DNA from: Gnetum montanum
Lineage: Eukaryota > Streptophyta > Gnetopsida > Gnetales > Gnetaceae
NCBI GenBank assembly: GCA_015680685.1
Contig: MNCI01026399.1
Span: 352,074-416,073 of the forward strand
DNA: 64,000 bases
Direction: 5' to 3'
Part shown: piece by piece, positions 45,461 to 57,481 of the stretch
How the letters are laid out: each line of letters opens with the position of its first letter
Numbering within the stretch: position 1 is the stretch's first letter
The notes under the pieces: model-generated
Database searches by the model: none
Told to the model about the DNA's origin: nothing
What the model saw: the letters and a program-made list of their open reading frames with translations, nothing else
Program-made: the position numbers and the translations under genes

Positions 45461-45959
45461 TACCAATCCAAAGATTATAGAATAGCATGCATATCATAAT
45501 TTTTCTAAAAAATTACATATCATAATTTGCAAGGATGTTGTAACTATTGTCATCATGAAGTTCATGTTATTGAAATCTATCATATTCTTAATTAAAAAAA
45601 TTCATAAAGAAAAGAAAAAAATAATTTTTAGTAAAGGAAAATAATGATAGGTTTCAACAAGCATAAATAAAATATTCTTCAACAAGTTCTTAAACTTTTA
45701 CTAATCCTTTTAACTCTAAAGATGCTAGTAAACTATTAATATTTAAAGAAAATTCCTTCTTTAGAAAAAAAAGAAATTTTTAGTAGGGACTAACAATAAA
45801 ATACTACTGTAAATGGATTTTACTCAATGCAATATAAAAAGAAGAGGTTTGCAAATACTATTTTCAATTAAAAAACCCCAAAGATATCTCATCGTCTTTT
45901 TACTTCTACTATTGTTTTAAGTGCTTTTTTATCAAAGAGTGTTTTTTTACTTATTAGTG
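45461..45959. other. Spacer between two LINE remnants
   Basis: AT-rich with AAAGAAAAG-type runs. I see no gene. It may hold 5' untranslated or ORF1 remnants of the + strand LINE. Confidence 0.35.
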
Positions 45960-48833
45960 ACATGGATTGTGAGACAAATGTTGAACTTAAAAAATCAAAG
46001 AATGGGGCATCCTTCCTCACATCTCAATGTTAGTTTTATCATTGAATGTTTAGGCCCTTTCTAATAAGTCCTAAACAAAGATTGCTAAGTATCTTTCAAA
46101 CCGGCATTTATCTCCAGATTTCTTTTTCTTACAAGAAATTAAGATTTCAGCTCATGATATTAGTTTTTTTGGTAAATGCATTTTTGAAAATTGCATTGTT
46201 TTTTCTATTGCTCATGAAGTAAATAAAGGAGGTATTGTTATTCTTGTTAATAAAAATTGAACTAAAAAAATTTTTGAATTTTAGTTTTGATAATCTTGGA
46301 AGAGTTATTTGGATTATTTGTCATGGTAAGAAATGTGACTTTAGACTCTATAATGTTTACACTCCTAATAATTCGAAAGATTGATTAAAGATTTGGAAAT
46401 ATCTTCTACCTCTACATGAAGTTCCTTGGATTATTAGAGGTGGTTTTAATATGGTTGAAAGTCATTTAGATAAGCTTGCTTGTCTTCCTCCTAATATGAC
46501 TTATCAAGAAAAAGAAGATTAGTGCAATTTCAAACACAAATATTTTCTTTCTAATATTGGCTCTTTATTCTCATCTCATTTAAATAAAAAGCATTATACT
46601 TGGTGTAATTATCAACAACGAAATGATTGAATTTATTATCGACTTGATAGATTTTACATCTCTAATGTTTTCTTTTTGAAGACTACAAAAAAAGTAGAAG
46701 TTCATATAGATGTTGCTTTGTCAGACCATTTTTCTATTTGCATGTTTCTCTTTGGTATTAATTCTTCATCCTTTTGAAAGAATGAGCTTTTTCATATGAA
46801 TGCTAATATGTTCATAGGACCTAGTGGAAAAAATATTTTGAAGTCTTTATGAAATGCAAATTAAAAGCCTACTAGTGATGTTGGTTGGATTCATTGGTGG
46901 TAATTAACTACTTGTAGAGTTAGAAATTATGCTAGATGGTATAGAAAGTAATTTGCTAGACATAACCATCAAGTTGAAGAATATCTTGTAAAATCTATAA
47001 AGCAAATGCTAATTCTTTTAGACCAAAATCCCTTCGATTTTGAAACTCAAAAATCCTTGGCTAAAGCTCGTTATGCTAAACAATGTTGGGATACTTTTGA
47101 AGCTAAAAGTAATCTCATTGAAAGTCACATGGGTTGGCTAAAAATTGATGATAAATCTTGCAAGAAATTTTTAAAATTTCTAAAAGGAAAAGATCAAGTA
47201 CCTAAACCAAAATCACTATATATAAATGATTCCATTATTAAAGATCATGAAACTACTAACAATTTTTTGGTGAATCATTTTTCTTCTATTTTTTCTTCTG
47301 AAGGTTTAAGCAAGGAATCTTTCGAAGCCTCTAGTACACATATTCCTCATCTTATTATAGAAGTGCATCAAAGTATTCTTGAAATGAAAATAACAATAAA
47401 AGAAATCAAGAAGTGGCCCTTAGTTTAACATATGATAAAGCTCCAAGTTTTGATGGTTTTCATATTGAATTTTTAAAAAAGCATTGGGACACCATTAGAG
47501 ATCATCTCTTTCATGTCTTCCAAGAAGCCATTAAGAAAAATTTATTTGATAAAAATATTTAAAAAGATGGGATTCATCTTCTTCCTAAGAATGCAGATCT
47601 TCAACATATTTGTAATTGAAGGCTTATTACTTTTCTTCATAATACTTGTAAAATTTTAGCTAAATGCATGGCTTGTTAAATTCAGAATGTTATTGAAAGT
47701 ATCATTTAACCTTAGCAATCTGGTTTTATTAAATGTAGACATATCTTAAATAATGTCATTGTAGCTTTGAAGGAAATGTAGTGGGCTTCTGATACTAACA
47801 AAGACATTGCTTTTATTAAGTTAGACTATGCTAAAGCTTATGAAAAAATTGAATAGAATTTCATTATCTCTTGTTTCTAGATAAGGAGCTAGATGAAAAC
47901 CTTTTTATTATTGCTACAAATTTTCTTTTACATAACCTGCATTATGATCTACAAAGGAATTTCATTAAGAAAATTTTAATTGATGATCAATGTATGCAAT
48001 TTCTTAACATGTACTTTGCAAATGATTCTTTTTTTATGATTAACAATTCTTTACAAACTATTAATACTTTATTATCTAGAGTGGAAGATTACTACATGTT
48101 AGCTGGATCTTGGAATAATTGGCAAAAATTTGCTATTTATTATAATGGAAATATTAATAAGTAGGCTACTCTAAGGCCTTATAAAATATTTAAAAATGAT
48201 TCTATCTTTAAAATTTTAGGATTACATTTTTCTCTTGAGCCTAATCTTACAATTTTATGGAATTATGTAATTCAATAAAATTAAAACGAAGCTTGATAAA
48301 TCGAAAGAAGAAAAGCTCACCTTTGCTAGCAAATTTTTAGGTATTTAAGACATTTAATCAACTCATGTTTAATACTCCAGTTGTAGTGCTCCTTCTAAAA
48401 CTTATTATGAGAGAATTGATCATATTATCCATCAGTTTCTTTGGTCTGTTAAGCAACATAGAAAAGGTTTTTATAGAGTTACTTGGGATATTTGCAGTAG
48501 TAGAAATAAAGATGGAGTTGGCCTCATTAATTATTATAATCAGGTTGTTTCTGTTGCCAAAAAAATGAATTACAAAGTGAATTAATGAGAATGATGTTTA
48601 AGCTACTTTTAAGATACAAACTTATGTAAGGAAAACCTAAGAATGATAACAACTAATCTTCTAATAACTTTCTTCACTGTCTTATTTTTTGTTAGGCAAT
48701 TTCTATTCCTAGTTTTCTAATTCTTAAATAAATTTGGAAGATATGATGTACACTTAGTAAATATTTGAATTACAATCATATTATAGTTTTAGAAGATATA
48801 CTTAAGCAAATTATCCCATGGTGACTTCCTTTT
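45960..48833 (+). pseudogene. LINE (L1-type) ORF2 remnant: endonuclease, RT and C-terminal region
   Basis: Endonuclease: DFFFLQEIKIS (about 46117), YNVYTPNNS, WIIRGGFNMVESHLDK (the usual GDFN reads GGFN), YTWCNYQQR, RLDRFYIS and ALSDHFSI. RT: PSFDGFHIEFLKKHWD, WRLITFLHNTCKILA, QSGFIKCRHILNN, FIKLDYAKAYEKIEW (to about 47857) and FANDSFFM (about 48015; FADD drifted). Between the last two blocks the usual palm segment with GxxQGxPLSP is missing, so the RT has an internal deletion. Later blocks: FLWSVKQHRKGFYRVTWDIC, DGVGLINYYNQV and IIPW. Element D abuts it at 48834. Confidence 0.85.
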
Positions 48834-49235
48834 TGATAAGCGGTGAGGTACCCCTATGCTCAACCATACGAATAACAAGTGTTCATGCATGATCCAGCCA
48901 AATTTTGTGGATGGGGTTGTGGCATCTAGATCATTATGCTTTGAACGTAATTCATTGTCTTCAAACTTCGACTAGTGGTAGCTTTTTCACATAAGGTTTA
49001 GTATAGAGTAAGGCATATGATTTTTATTATTTTATATTTTATTGTTCTACAATTAACAATAGGTTGAAACTCAATTTATAAGTAATTCAAATAATCTAAT
49101 TGCTAATTAATAATCAACTACCTTAACATAAGTATCCAATCTCACTTCCCATAAACATCCTAAACACATATAATGCTGCTGGGTTACCAAATGTTAAGCG
49201 TCATTGGTATTACCAAGAGTCATACACTTTGTGTA
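48834..49235 (-). repeat. 3' LTR of element D, partial
   Basis: Matches the first half of the C LTR (ACCCCTATGCTCAACCATACG, CATAAACATCCTAAAC, GCTGCTGGGTTACCAAATG). The rest of the LTR, including the TATA region, is missing or displaced by the DNA that starts near 49240. Confidence 0.7.
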
Positions 49236-49800
49236 GCCACAATCTTTTTACATTGGTATTAGACTGTGTTGATATCTACATGATGTTTCCTCTTTCATTT
49301 GGAAAATTGAGGGCTTTTTCTATCACCTCCACTAAATAGGACATAGAAACTCCTTCTATCTTCACCATGGCATTGGCTTGTTTGTTTTGCAAAAATTGAA
49401 GGGTTTCCCCTAAGTACCATTCTTCACTTGTTGACAAGGTAGGCCACAAGGGAGATGATTGGTGTTTTGTTTTGAGGGCCTCTAGTGCAAACTCCATGAA
49501 AGGGCCAAAATTGAGTTCCACAATGACTATGGACATGATTGCCTTTCCTTGAATGGCCTGGAGGCATTCAGGCAATAGACTGAGGCGTTGTCCTTATTCT
49601 GGTTCTTGTGGTGCTTCAACCTCCACTTGGGCAAATTATTTGGTAGTATGAGTTTGTTGATGAATATTGAAAGACTAGGCTTCTTACTTCACATGTTCTG
49701 CCATTGGAGTTTATTCTCTAGTGTTGCCTCCTAGTCTTTTGCTTCTCAGCTATGAGGGTCCTCCTTCTGGTATCCTTTTCGAGGCCATGTACAATCAATT
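49236..49800 (-). pseudogene. Piece of the unidentified ORF family, copy 3
   Basis: The minus-strand open frame 49276-49575 (99 codons) reads ELNFGPFMEFALEAL, SSPLWPTLSTSEEWYLGETL, QFLQNKQANAMVKIEGVS. The blocks ELNF..(F/Y).EFA and SPLWPTL.T..EWYLG also occur on the + strand at about 33675-33840. I do not know the protein. It interrupts the left end of element D, so it was probably carried in by a separate insertion. Confidence 0.5.
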
Positions 49801-50720
49801 AAGAGTTTAGGATTACTAAAGTATTTATATCGGTACTTAATGATTCGTAATCCTTCTTGTTCTTTCAATTAGGTCACATCTTTAGTTCATAATAATTGTA
49901 GAGTTAGAATAATTTCAAAAAGAGACCCCTAAGAAATGTATCTTTAATTTTCATGACCTCCCACACTTATTATATTTTAGGCTCATAATACCTTAGAATT
50001 ATTTGGAATGGTTTAATAGGAGAATTTATTGAATTATTTGGCTTGTATTTACTAATTTCATGATAACATTATTTATGTTTTATCTTGCTTACCCTTAAAC
50101 TATCTTTTGAAGTTAGGCAATTTTTCAACAAACTTGGCTCAAATTTCCTCAATGTCACTTCCCTGCAACTAAGTTCAGCACTCTGTGATTAACAAGGTTC
50201 AAGAATTGTGGAAATCGAAACTGTAGGGGAAAAGTTATGGCTTGTGAAATTTAGGATGTCAAAACTCAAAAGAAGAAAAGCAAAAACTCCTCTTAGGCAA
50301 ATGGCAAGAATGAAAAAATTTTCTAACTCCCCATGCCTATATATAGAATTTTTGTCACATGACATCATATCAACAACATATGAGGGGCTCATACATTGCA
50401 TCAATGATGTCACCTTGAAAATTTTTAATTTTATGATGTATTTTATGATGGAAAAAATGAGCCAAACTAAATGAGAGGAAGATGGTAACCATTCCTAGAG
50501 GGTCTTAGAATAGCCATGATGTGCAAGTTGCAAAAATTAGGCATTGAAAGTTCATAAAGAAGGAATTTCATGCTATGAAAATTAAGTGTATATCATATGG
50601 ATGAAGGGTTGTAGTTTCATGGACAGATTATCAAAAGTAAGAGAAGTATTTATTAGAGCTTTGGAAGATCTTTGAAGGCACAATATGATGTGGAAGTTTT
50701 GGCAAAATATGAAATACAAG
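49801..50720. other. Unassigned insert in the left part of D
   Basis: No coding motifs. Near 50338 CTATATATAG is followed by CATGACATCATATCAACAAC and CATCAATGATGTCA, inverted-repeat-rich DNA like that in the D right LTR near 56100-56160. It could be LTR sequence of the element that brought in copy 3. Not resolved. Confidence 0.35.
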
Positions 50721-52980
50721 AGTTATACAAGTGGATCCTCCCCAAAGCAGGCTCTAACCCTTAGTGCCCTTGTATAACCATGCCTAAAGGTGTTCTTAGG
50801 AAATCAAGGAGTTGAATGTAAGACATACCTATTAGCAGAACACACATATTAGTATCGCCAGATTGGAAAAATATCACTATATTACACAAAACCACAAGTG
50901 ATGATTAACTATAAAATGAGGTGAGATGCACTATAGAAGGGATTACTGGAATCCAGACATGAGTTGTCTTACCATAGGTATAATGAATCCTTATGTGTTA
51001 TTGCTAGTTAAAGTAATCATTAGCCCTTCTTTTAAGGATTCAAACCAAGTCTAGACCATTTTCCAATGACATCGCATTATTTCATCTCAAAAGAGTTACA
51101 ACCAAAAGACTACCGCTTTTGCTAAGAGTATTACCACTTGGTGTATTGTCCAGGGGAGGAGTTTATTCAGTGCACTTTCTTATTTTTTTTGGATTTCTAA
51201 GAAGCTACCTACCTTTAGGCATGGATAACATGTTTTTCTAGTGGAACCCCCAAAAATTTATTCTTGTGCATGGATTTTTTCTTAACTGTGTCAACCTTAC
51301 CAAAGGACTACCTTCAAGCATGGGTAACATATCCTTCTAATGACATGGTAAGGTAGCACTTATTATACTCTTACTTCCACTTTTCATTAGATCTACAAGG
51401 ATATAATACAATTGAAGCAATAGGAAAGAACTTACAACAGTAATCCAAAAGAATCCACAAATTTCCTTGATCTCACACCCTTTGCATTTTCACTTGGTTC
51501 TTCACTATTCAATCTAGTCATAATGATCACAAGTTTATTCTTGGTTTTATTATGAGAAGAATATCATTCTGGCCATGGTAAGAACCTTCTTATTGTTGGA
51601 ATGGATGGATGGATGATGTGGTCTCACTATATAGATAACTAGTCTCTTATGATTGATAACATAGAGAATTTTCACCTTATTGGGACTACATCTTACCTTA
51701 TTCAATGTGTTTTATTGAAAATTATCAAAAATATGTAAAAGTAAAATGAGAACAAAACATAAAAAAGTAGAAAAGATATCAAGAATTAGAAAGATAAAGA
51801 GAATGAAAGATTATTAAAGAATTAGAAGATGTCAAAGAATATCAAAAATTTAAGAAATGAAAAGGTCTAAAAGAATGAGAAGAAATCAAAGAATGTGAAA
51901 AAGTGTTACGAAAAGAAATAGGTATAACAAAAAATTATAAATGACAAAAACTAGAAAACAAATATGTTTAAAAAGCACTTATTAATTTCTACATTCGAAT
52001 AAGGCATCTCCCCCACAACTGAATTCATGGGCAAGTGTTCGAAAAATGCATCCTAGATCCCCTAAATCATACACTCTAGGTTGTTAACTTACCATCCTTG
52101 TTGATTTAGTTTTTCTATTATTATCCCAAGTAATCTTGATGGTAATTGAATTTTGATCATCTAAGGATATAGATTTTGTTGGACTAGATGGAATTTGCAT
52201 CTTAGAAGGTCCAACTACACTCTCCTATTTATTCCTAATTTCAAATTTTAAGTCCTCAATTCCCCTACCTATTAGTATCTTATTATGGTTTAACATTTTT
52301 ATTTGTGAGCTCTCAGTTGGGGTCATTCTCTTAGGATAAGAGTTAATAAGTGGGTTAGGTATTTCCATGCATGTTTAGATAATCTTAGATTCTCAATTTT
52401 TGGTCACTAGTTGTCTTTTGGTTTAGAGGTTCATGCTTCTTTCTATCCACACACTTATTTTTCACATCTATTGTGGGTGCAGTGTATGGATCATGTTAAC
52501 ATTCTGAAGTGTCAACCCATAACTGCACCCTTTTTTATCATTGGTAAGGCATGGAATTCTATACATGTGTATGGCTCCGTATGTGACTTTCTCAAAAAGA
52601 ATTCCTGCCTTTATCTAATTTTATACTATTTTCATTAGCATGATAGTTTTTAGTTTTTGAGCTAATTGTTGGAAAGCAAGGTGTTGGTAGGTGGATCTAT
52701 CAGAGGAGAAACTTGTTTCAATGAAGTCCTAAGTCTACTAGCTTTTTCTGGACTTCCTAAAGAAAGGACATTTCTTAGATTTTCCTTTAGCATTGCTAGT
52801 ATGATCCTCCCTTTATGCATTCACTGCCCTTGTAGCACATCTCTACTAGGGTCATGATGGCAATTCTCCTTGCATAGTGGGTGGTGGCATTGGTGGCAAA
52901 AAATTGCAAAGGGGATTTGATGGGCCAATTGCTAGTGAATGTGCATAAGGGTTGTGATCCATTATTGGAGTGGTAGGCCT
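50721..52980 (-). other. 3' noncoding tail and protease remnant of element D
   Basis: Follows the layout of C: CCTCCCCAAAGCAGGCTC (50735), a GGATGGATGATGTGG block (about 51605), CTCCCCCACAACTGA (52009) and TCCATGCATGTT (52363). Protease-region DNA starts near 52390, but the segment that in C encodes the DSG active site is missing; about 240 bp replace about 660. Only about 340 bp separate the tail from the protease region, so RT, RNase H and integrase are absent here too. Confidence 0.65.
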
Positions 52981-55250
52981 ATATTATTCTAGTGGATAAT
53001 AAGGACAAGAAGTTTAAACTGAAGCATTCCTTGGAGATATTTGACATTGAACATAATACCCATAAGGATCTAGATGCCTATATGGATATTGTTGCCTTGG
53101 TGGTGGCATTACCCATGTTTGTGATTGCTACCACTACTACTCATATTGCTCTTATGCTTAAGGGTATGCTCCACTTGGGTAATATGTTGGCTAAAAGTGT
53201 TGCTTGATATTACCTTGAGGATAAGGAAGCCATCTAGGCATTTTCTTTTTGACAAAGCTTGGATTGAGTGCATATACCTCAAATTCCTACAAGTGAGCCA
53301 TAATGGAGCAACATCCCTTAGGATGTTCATATTGGCACACCTTGCATCCTTCATCTTCCTCTAAACTAAAGTTAATATATACCTCAATGGTAGTAACTTT
53401 TTCTGTGTGCTTATAACTTTCTCGTCCATAATCTTTGTTCTTCTTTCTTTCCTTGCCCTTTTTGAGTGCTTGTTCAATATTCTCTTCCATAATATTCACA
53501 ACTATAGCAAATTTTTCATCCACTAAATTTCACATTTTCTCTACCTTATTTGTTATATCATTTATCAATTTTTGGATAGGTAGAGTCTTTTTCTGGATAA
53601 CATCCTTCAAGGTTCCATCCTCTTGCTTGTCACATCTCTATACAATGTGTTTCCTTATTGATGTATCTCTATTATACTCTTCAGCTGACTCTCTCTTCTT
53701 GAGTTCTCCTTCTTCCTTTTCCACTTGGTTAGTGAGTCTCTGTATTCGATGGATAGTCATTTCAAATAATCATCCTTAGGTGTAAACCCCAAGGGTTTCC
53801 CTATTTTTGTTTCATAGCCCATCAACAATGTACCTAAGTTGCTTCCTTTCGGAAAATCCATGGCCTAGGCACCTATGTAGAAGTGGATAGTATCTACCCA
53901 TTGCCACATCAAGGGATTCATGGATCTCTTTCTTCCAGCCTTGGATTTTTTTAAAAAAAAATTGGACATAAGGGAATAGGTTTGATATTTGTCATTAAAA
54001 AGTTCAAGCATGGTACTTTATTTCCTTATTAATTCTTGTTCCAATGATCTATACCAACTTTCAACCTCTTTGACAAGTGTCCTAGGGAACAACTTGAGTT
54101 TCTACTAATCATTTTCAATGTTTTATAGGACGTAGGCACCATGGAATGCCTAAAGGTGGTGTTGTAAATCTGCGTTGTATCCACCCTCAAATCTAGGCAT
54201 GTTTTTCATGTCTAGCTACTTGATATGGTTGCCCTTATGTGCCTAGTTGGAATATAAACAGCTTCTTGTATATTAATCATGCTTCAAGTTGCTAATAGGG
54301 GTTCTTCACGTTCATAGGATTCATCTGCTTTGTTGTAGTGATGTCCACTTTGATGCTCATACCTCTCTCATTTCTCATATCTATCTTTGTTTCTTCTTGG
54401 CTCATGCTCTTCATTTTATTCATCATAGTGCCTTAGATGATAATCATTTCGATCATTAGTTCAATGCCTTTCCCTATCATGATCTCTATACTTGTGTTTC
54501 CTTCTATCACAATCCATTGACAATTGTGAGGATGAAGATGAAGGTATGGGGAAATGGTGTCAGCTAGTCCTCCTTTTATAACTTTAATATTCTTCTCTTC
54601 AGAATCTAGCAGAAGCTCTTCACCTTAAGTTCCACTTGTAGTTAGAGACTCTGGCTTCTCTTCTGAGTGTCTCTGCTAAGATTGAATACAACTGCACTTT
54701 GATAGGGTCCTCCAAATGAATAATAGGTGTTTAGGAATTCACTTCATGATCTTGGTGGAGTTTTTCTACTATGAATGCATTACCATCAAGCTCATATAGG
54801 ACAATGGGAGAGTCAATCTACTGCCCTTTGTTTTGGACATGTTTAATCTCCATAGCAACCTCTCTCTTCACTTGTACCTCTATGGGTTCATGGGGCCTTG
54901 TCATGTTCTTGGTTACATGGTAACCTTCTTGTGCATGACTCAGATTCATTCCCCTTAGAGCTGTATGAAGCATTGTGATTGCTAAATGTTGTGGAGGTAG
55001 AACAATGTTGTCCTATAAGTCTCTTCACCTCATTTCCTCATCTTGGTGGAAGATGAAGGTAAAATTAGAATAGTAGGGATCATCATGAGCCAATGAGATT
55101 CTTACTTGCATTAACATGCTCCAATCTTCTTCATCATTTATGTTGTTATTATCGTTCTTTATGTCTTTGGAAGGTGATAGTATATCTTTTGTTGAAGTCA
55201 TGTTTTGGTTATGATGCTTGGTTAAGTGTGTATTTGTTAGAATCACTTAG
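52981..55250 (-). pseudogene. Element D gag remnant
   Basis: Minus-strand frames give FTFIFHQDEEMR at the N-terminal side (as FTFILHQDEQLR in C), MKNMPRFEGGYNADLQHHL, KLKLFPRTLVKEVESWYRS, KEEGELKKRESAEEYNRDTS and finally CKVCQYEHPKGC at about 53310-53345. Many stops lie between. The knuckle and the FPRTLVKEVESW block are the most conserved parts across A, C and D. Confidence 0.82.
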
Positions 55251-55273
55251 AGATTAGGAAGATTAACTTTTGG

Positions 55274-55293
55274 TTCTTACTATAATGGTGCCA
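55274..55293 (-). other. Primer binding site of element D
   Basis: On the minus strand TGGCACCATTATAGTAAGAA, one base after the LTR end. Only the first seven bases resemble those of A and C. Confidence 0.5.
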
Positions 55294-55294
55294 A

Positions 55295-56135
55295 TGATAA
55301 GTGGTGGAGTAATCGAACACCCAACCATACAAGTTATGGGTGTTCACACATAACCCAATCATAATCTATGGATGGACAATGCTAATATGCTAGTAATTGA
55401 GTTAAGTTCATGACCATTGTCTTCCCACTTCAAGCTAGTGAAGTATAAGTGTATGGTTTAGCATGTAGTGAGGCATATGATAAATGATGTTGATTGGCCA
55501 CTATTCCTAATTGTAGACATCAGAAAGATGAAAGTGGATGCTAAGTCTAAGTAATAACAAGTAAGTAAACTTATTCTAGCCTACAACAATGAATAACCAT
55601 TCTTGATTTGCCGGACACGTCTTGGGCTTATGTAATCATCACTAGGATTACCAAGTATTACACTACTAATGGGACCAAGTGATAATACTACTAGGATTAC
55701 CAAATGATCACACTTAACACTTGAAATCAATCATATCCATTTCATTTACTATTAACAAGTAAAAATAAAGTGCTTTGGAAAAGTAAAGTATTATGCTAGT
55801 AAAACAATAAACATTATGCTAAGTAAACATAAGAAACAAAGGGAACGTTGCAATGATGGAAAATAGTTTTGATATTTATTTCCATCACAACTTATGCCCA
55901 AGTACAAACTACTCAAACAAAGATTCTATTCAACTATGACACATCATACTACAGGCATTCACTCTTCTCATTGCTAAGTCTAAGTTCAAGAAATAAAACT
56001 ACAAGAGTTTGGTTATGATCGAAATGAAAAGTTAGCAAATTGTGCACCTAAGAGTCATATTTATAGGGGTGCACACATCCTAAGGCATCATATTAACAAT
56101 GACGTATCATGTGTCATGACATTGTATCAACAACA
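55295..56135 (-). repeat. 5' LTR of element D (right), outer end uncertain
   Basis: Starts TGATAAGTGGTGGAG on + and keeps the CCAACCATAC, TTGTCTTCCCA and TAGGATTACCAA landmarks of the family. The TATA box (complement of ATTTATAG near 56068-56075) is followed by inverted-repeat DNA. The end near 56135 is a guess from the distance in A and C. Confidence 0.7.
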
Positions 56136-57476
56136 TTGTTGATATAATGTTGTTGCTACGATGTCATATAGTAACAAAATTTGACTTTATCATGTAACCT
56201 GAATTCAAAAGGAGAAATCAAAGTATTAGAGCATTGGACCATGGAAGAAGCACTAGAGCTAGAGAAAGGTCTTCAATGTGGACTCGTTCGAGTATGAACG
56301 AAATCTAAGATTCGTAGATTGTCACATCCCCATTCTCAAATGGTGTTGCTACATAATGAAGAACAAGTGTTGTAATTATTGTAATAGGACCCAAAAGGGA
56401 AAGTTGTAATTAAGATCCAAAAGGGTGTGTTATAATAATGGGCATGTATCTCAAGGTAATCTTTGGGGGTTTGACCTAAGGTATCTATACCTAGGCATTA
56501 GAGGTCATATTAGCATGGAGTTACAAAGTCATCCCTTCTAGCTGATTGCAAGCCTAATCATGGTGGTAATGCTTGATAGCCTTTAAGGAATAGATACAGA
56601 AACAAGATAATCTCAAGAAATCCTCAGGGCATGACCCAAATACATTATTTCACATTAATAAAGAATTATTTCCATTTTTCTTCTGCATTTTTTCTCTTAT
56701 TTTCTTTACACATAATATTGAATGTAATGTATATTTGATGTTTGCCATATTATTTTCTTTGCTCACAATGTTTAATGTAATGTATATTTCATGTTTGCAA
56801 TAACATCCATGAACAAGATGTCACAATTTGACCTAATGAAATTAGTAGTATAATAACAAAATCTAAGTGGTTAACATGGGCTTGGCATTGCGACATATAA
56901 GTCAGCAGTATCAAACACCTTCATGATCTCCTTGACAATAATAAACATGTTCCATCTTCTAGATTTATATTCATACATTATTTTTACATGTATTTGCACA
57001 TTATTTGCATTGTTTTATCAATTCCTAAATCCTTAGGTATTAAGCTTTAGTAGTATGGTTTAGGATAACCATTCCAATAAGTTAACTACTTTTCAAAATA
57101 AGATTCTAGTTTACTTAGATTCAATATAAAAACCCTTAAAACATTATAATTTTTTTTATTGTTATAATTTAACAAAATAATGACAAAGGTGGTTAAAGCT
57201 ACAGAATGTTAAAATCTCACTTGAGGCTTAAAGTTTGTAGGCTACATTTCCTTTCAAAGCCTTTTTATTCATTAATAATGAACATTTTAAAAGATAACCA
57301 GTAAATAAAAGGCTTAACACAAAAATTACTCTCATTTAAGAAGGGTACATTATATAAATACTTGACATAAGAATGGTTAATTTTTTCATTAAAAAAACAT
57401 ATAGGATGTAAAGCATAGTAATCACCAAATAAAATTAAATGTATTAAAATTAATTTTTGTATGCATGATCTTCAAG
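56136..57476. other. Spacer without a recognisable gene
   Basis: AT-rich, only short ORFs. Two similar ATGTATATTT(C/G)ATGTTTGC segments at about 56728 and 56785 form a local duplication. No RNA gene or promoter is supported. Confidence 0.4.
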
Positions 57477-57481
57477 TGTAA

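Larger units (their letters stand above)
48834..56135 (-). mobile_element. Athila-like element D, minus strand, gag only, diverged and interrupted
   Basis: Left and right copies of an A/C-type LTR (TGATAAGCGGTGAGG at 48834; TGATAAGTGGTGGAG at 55295) flank DNA that parallels C: gag on the minus strand (about 52990-55250), a shortened protease remnant, no RT or integrase, and a noncoding tail with GGATCCTCCCCAAAGCAGGC at 50731. The left LTR is incomplete after about 49235 and foreign sequence follows. The outer end of the right LTR (about 56135) and the target duplication could not be fixed. More diverged from A and C than they are from each other. Confidence 0.75.

Noticed and set aside
37430-48833. 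A single LINE with a twin-priming inversion: minus-strand 3' part (37430-45460) and + strand 5' part (45960-48833) in the expected arrangement.
   Set aside because: The + strand copy also contains the region that follows RT (IWK...NYNHIIVLED...IIPW near 48730-48830), which is the same protein region as in the minus-strand piece near 45240-45350. The two overlap by more than 200 bp with clear divergence, so they are more likely two different LINE copies.
52411-52638. A + strand ORF reading FFIIGKAWNSIHVYGSVCDF, which looks like a protease block (IIMGRAWLSTI).
   Set aside because: The DNA aligns with the + strand of element C at about 40870-41030, whose coding strand is minus. The resemblance on the wrong strand is chance.
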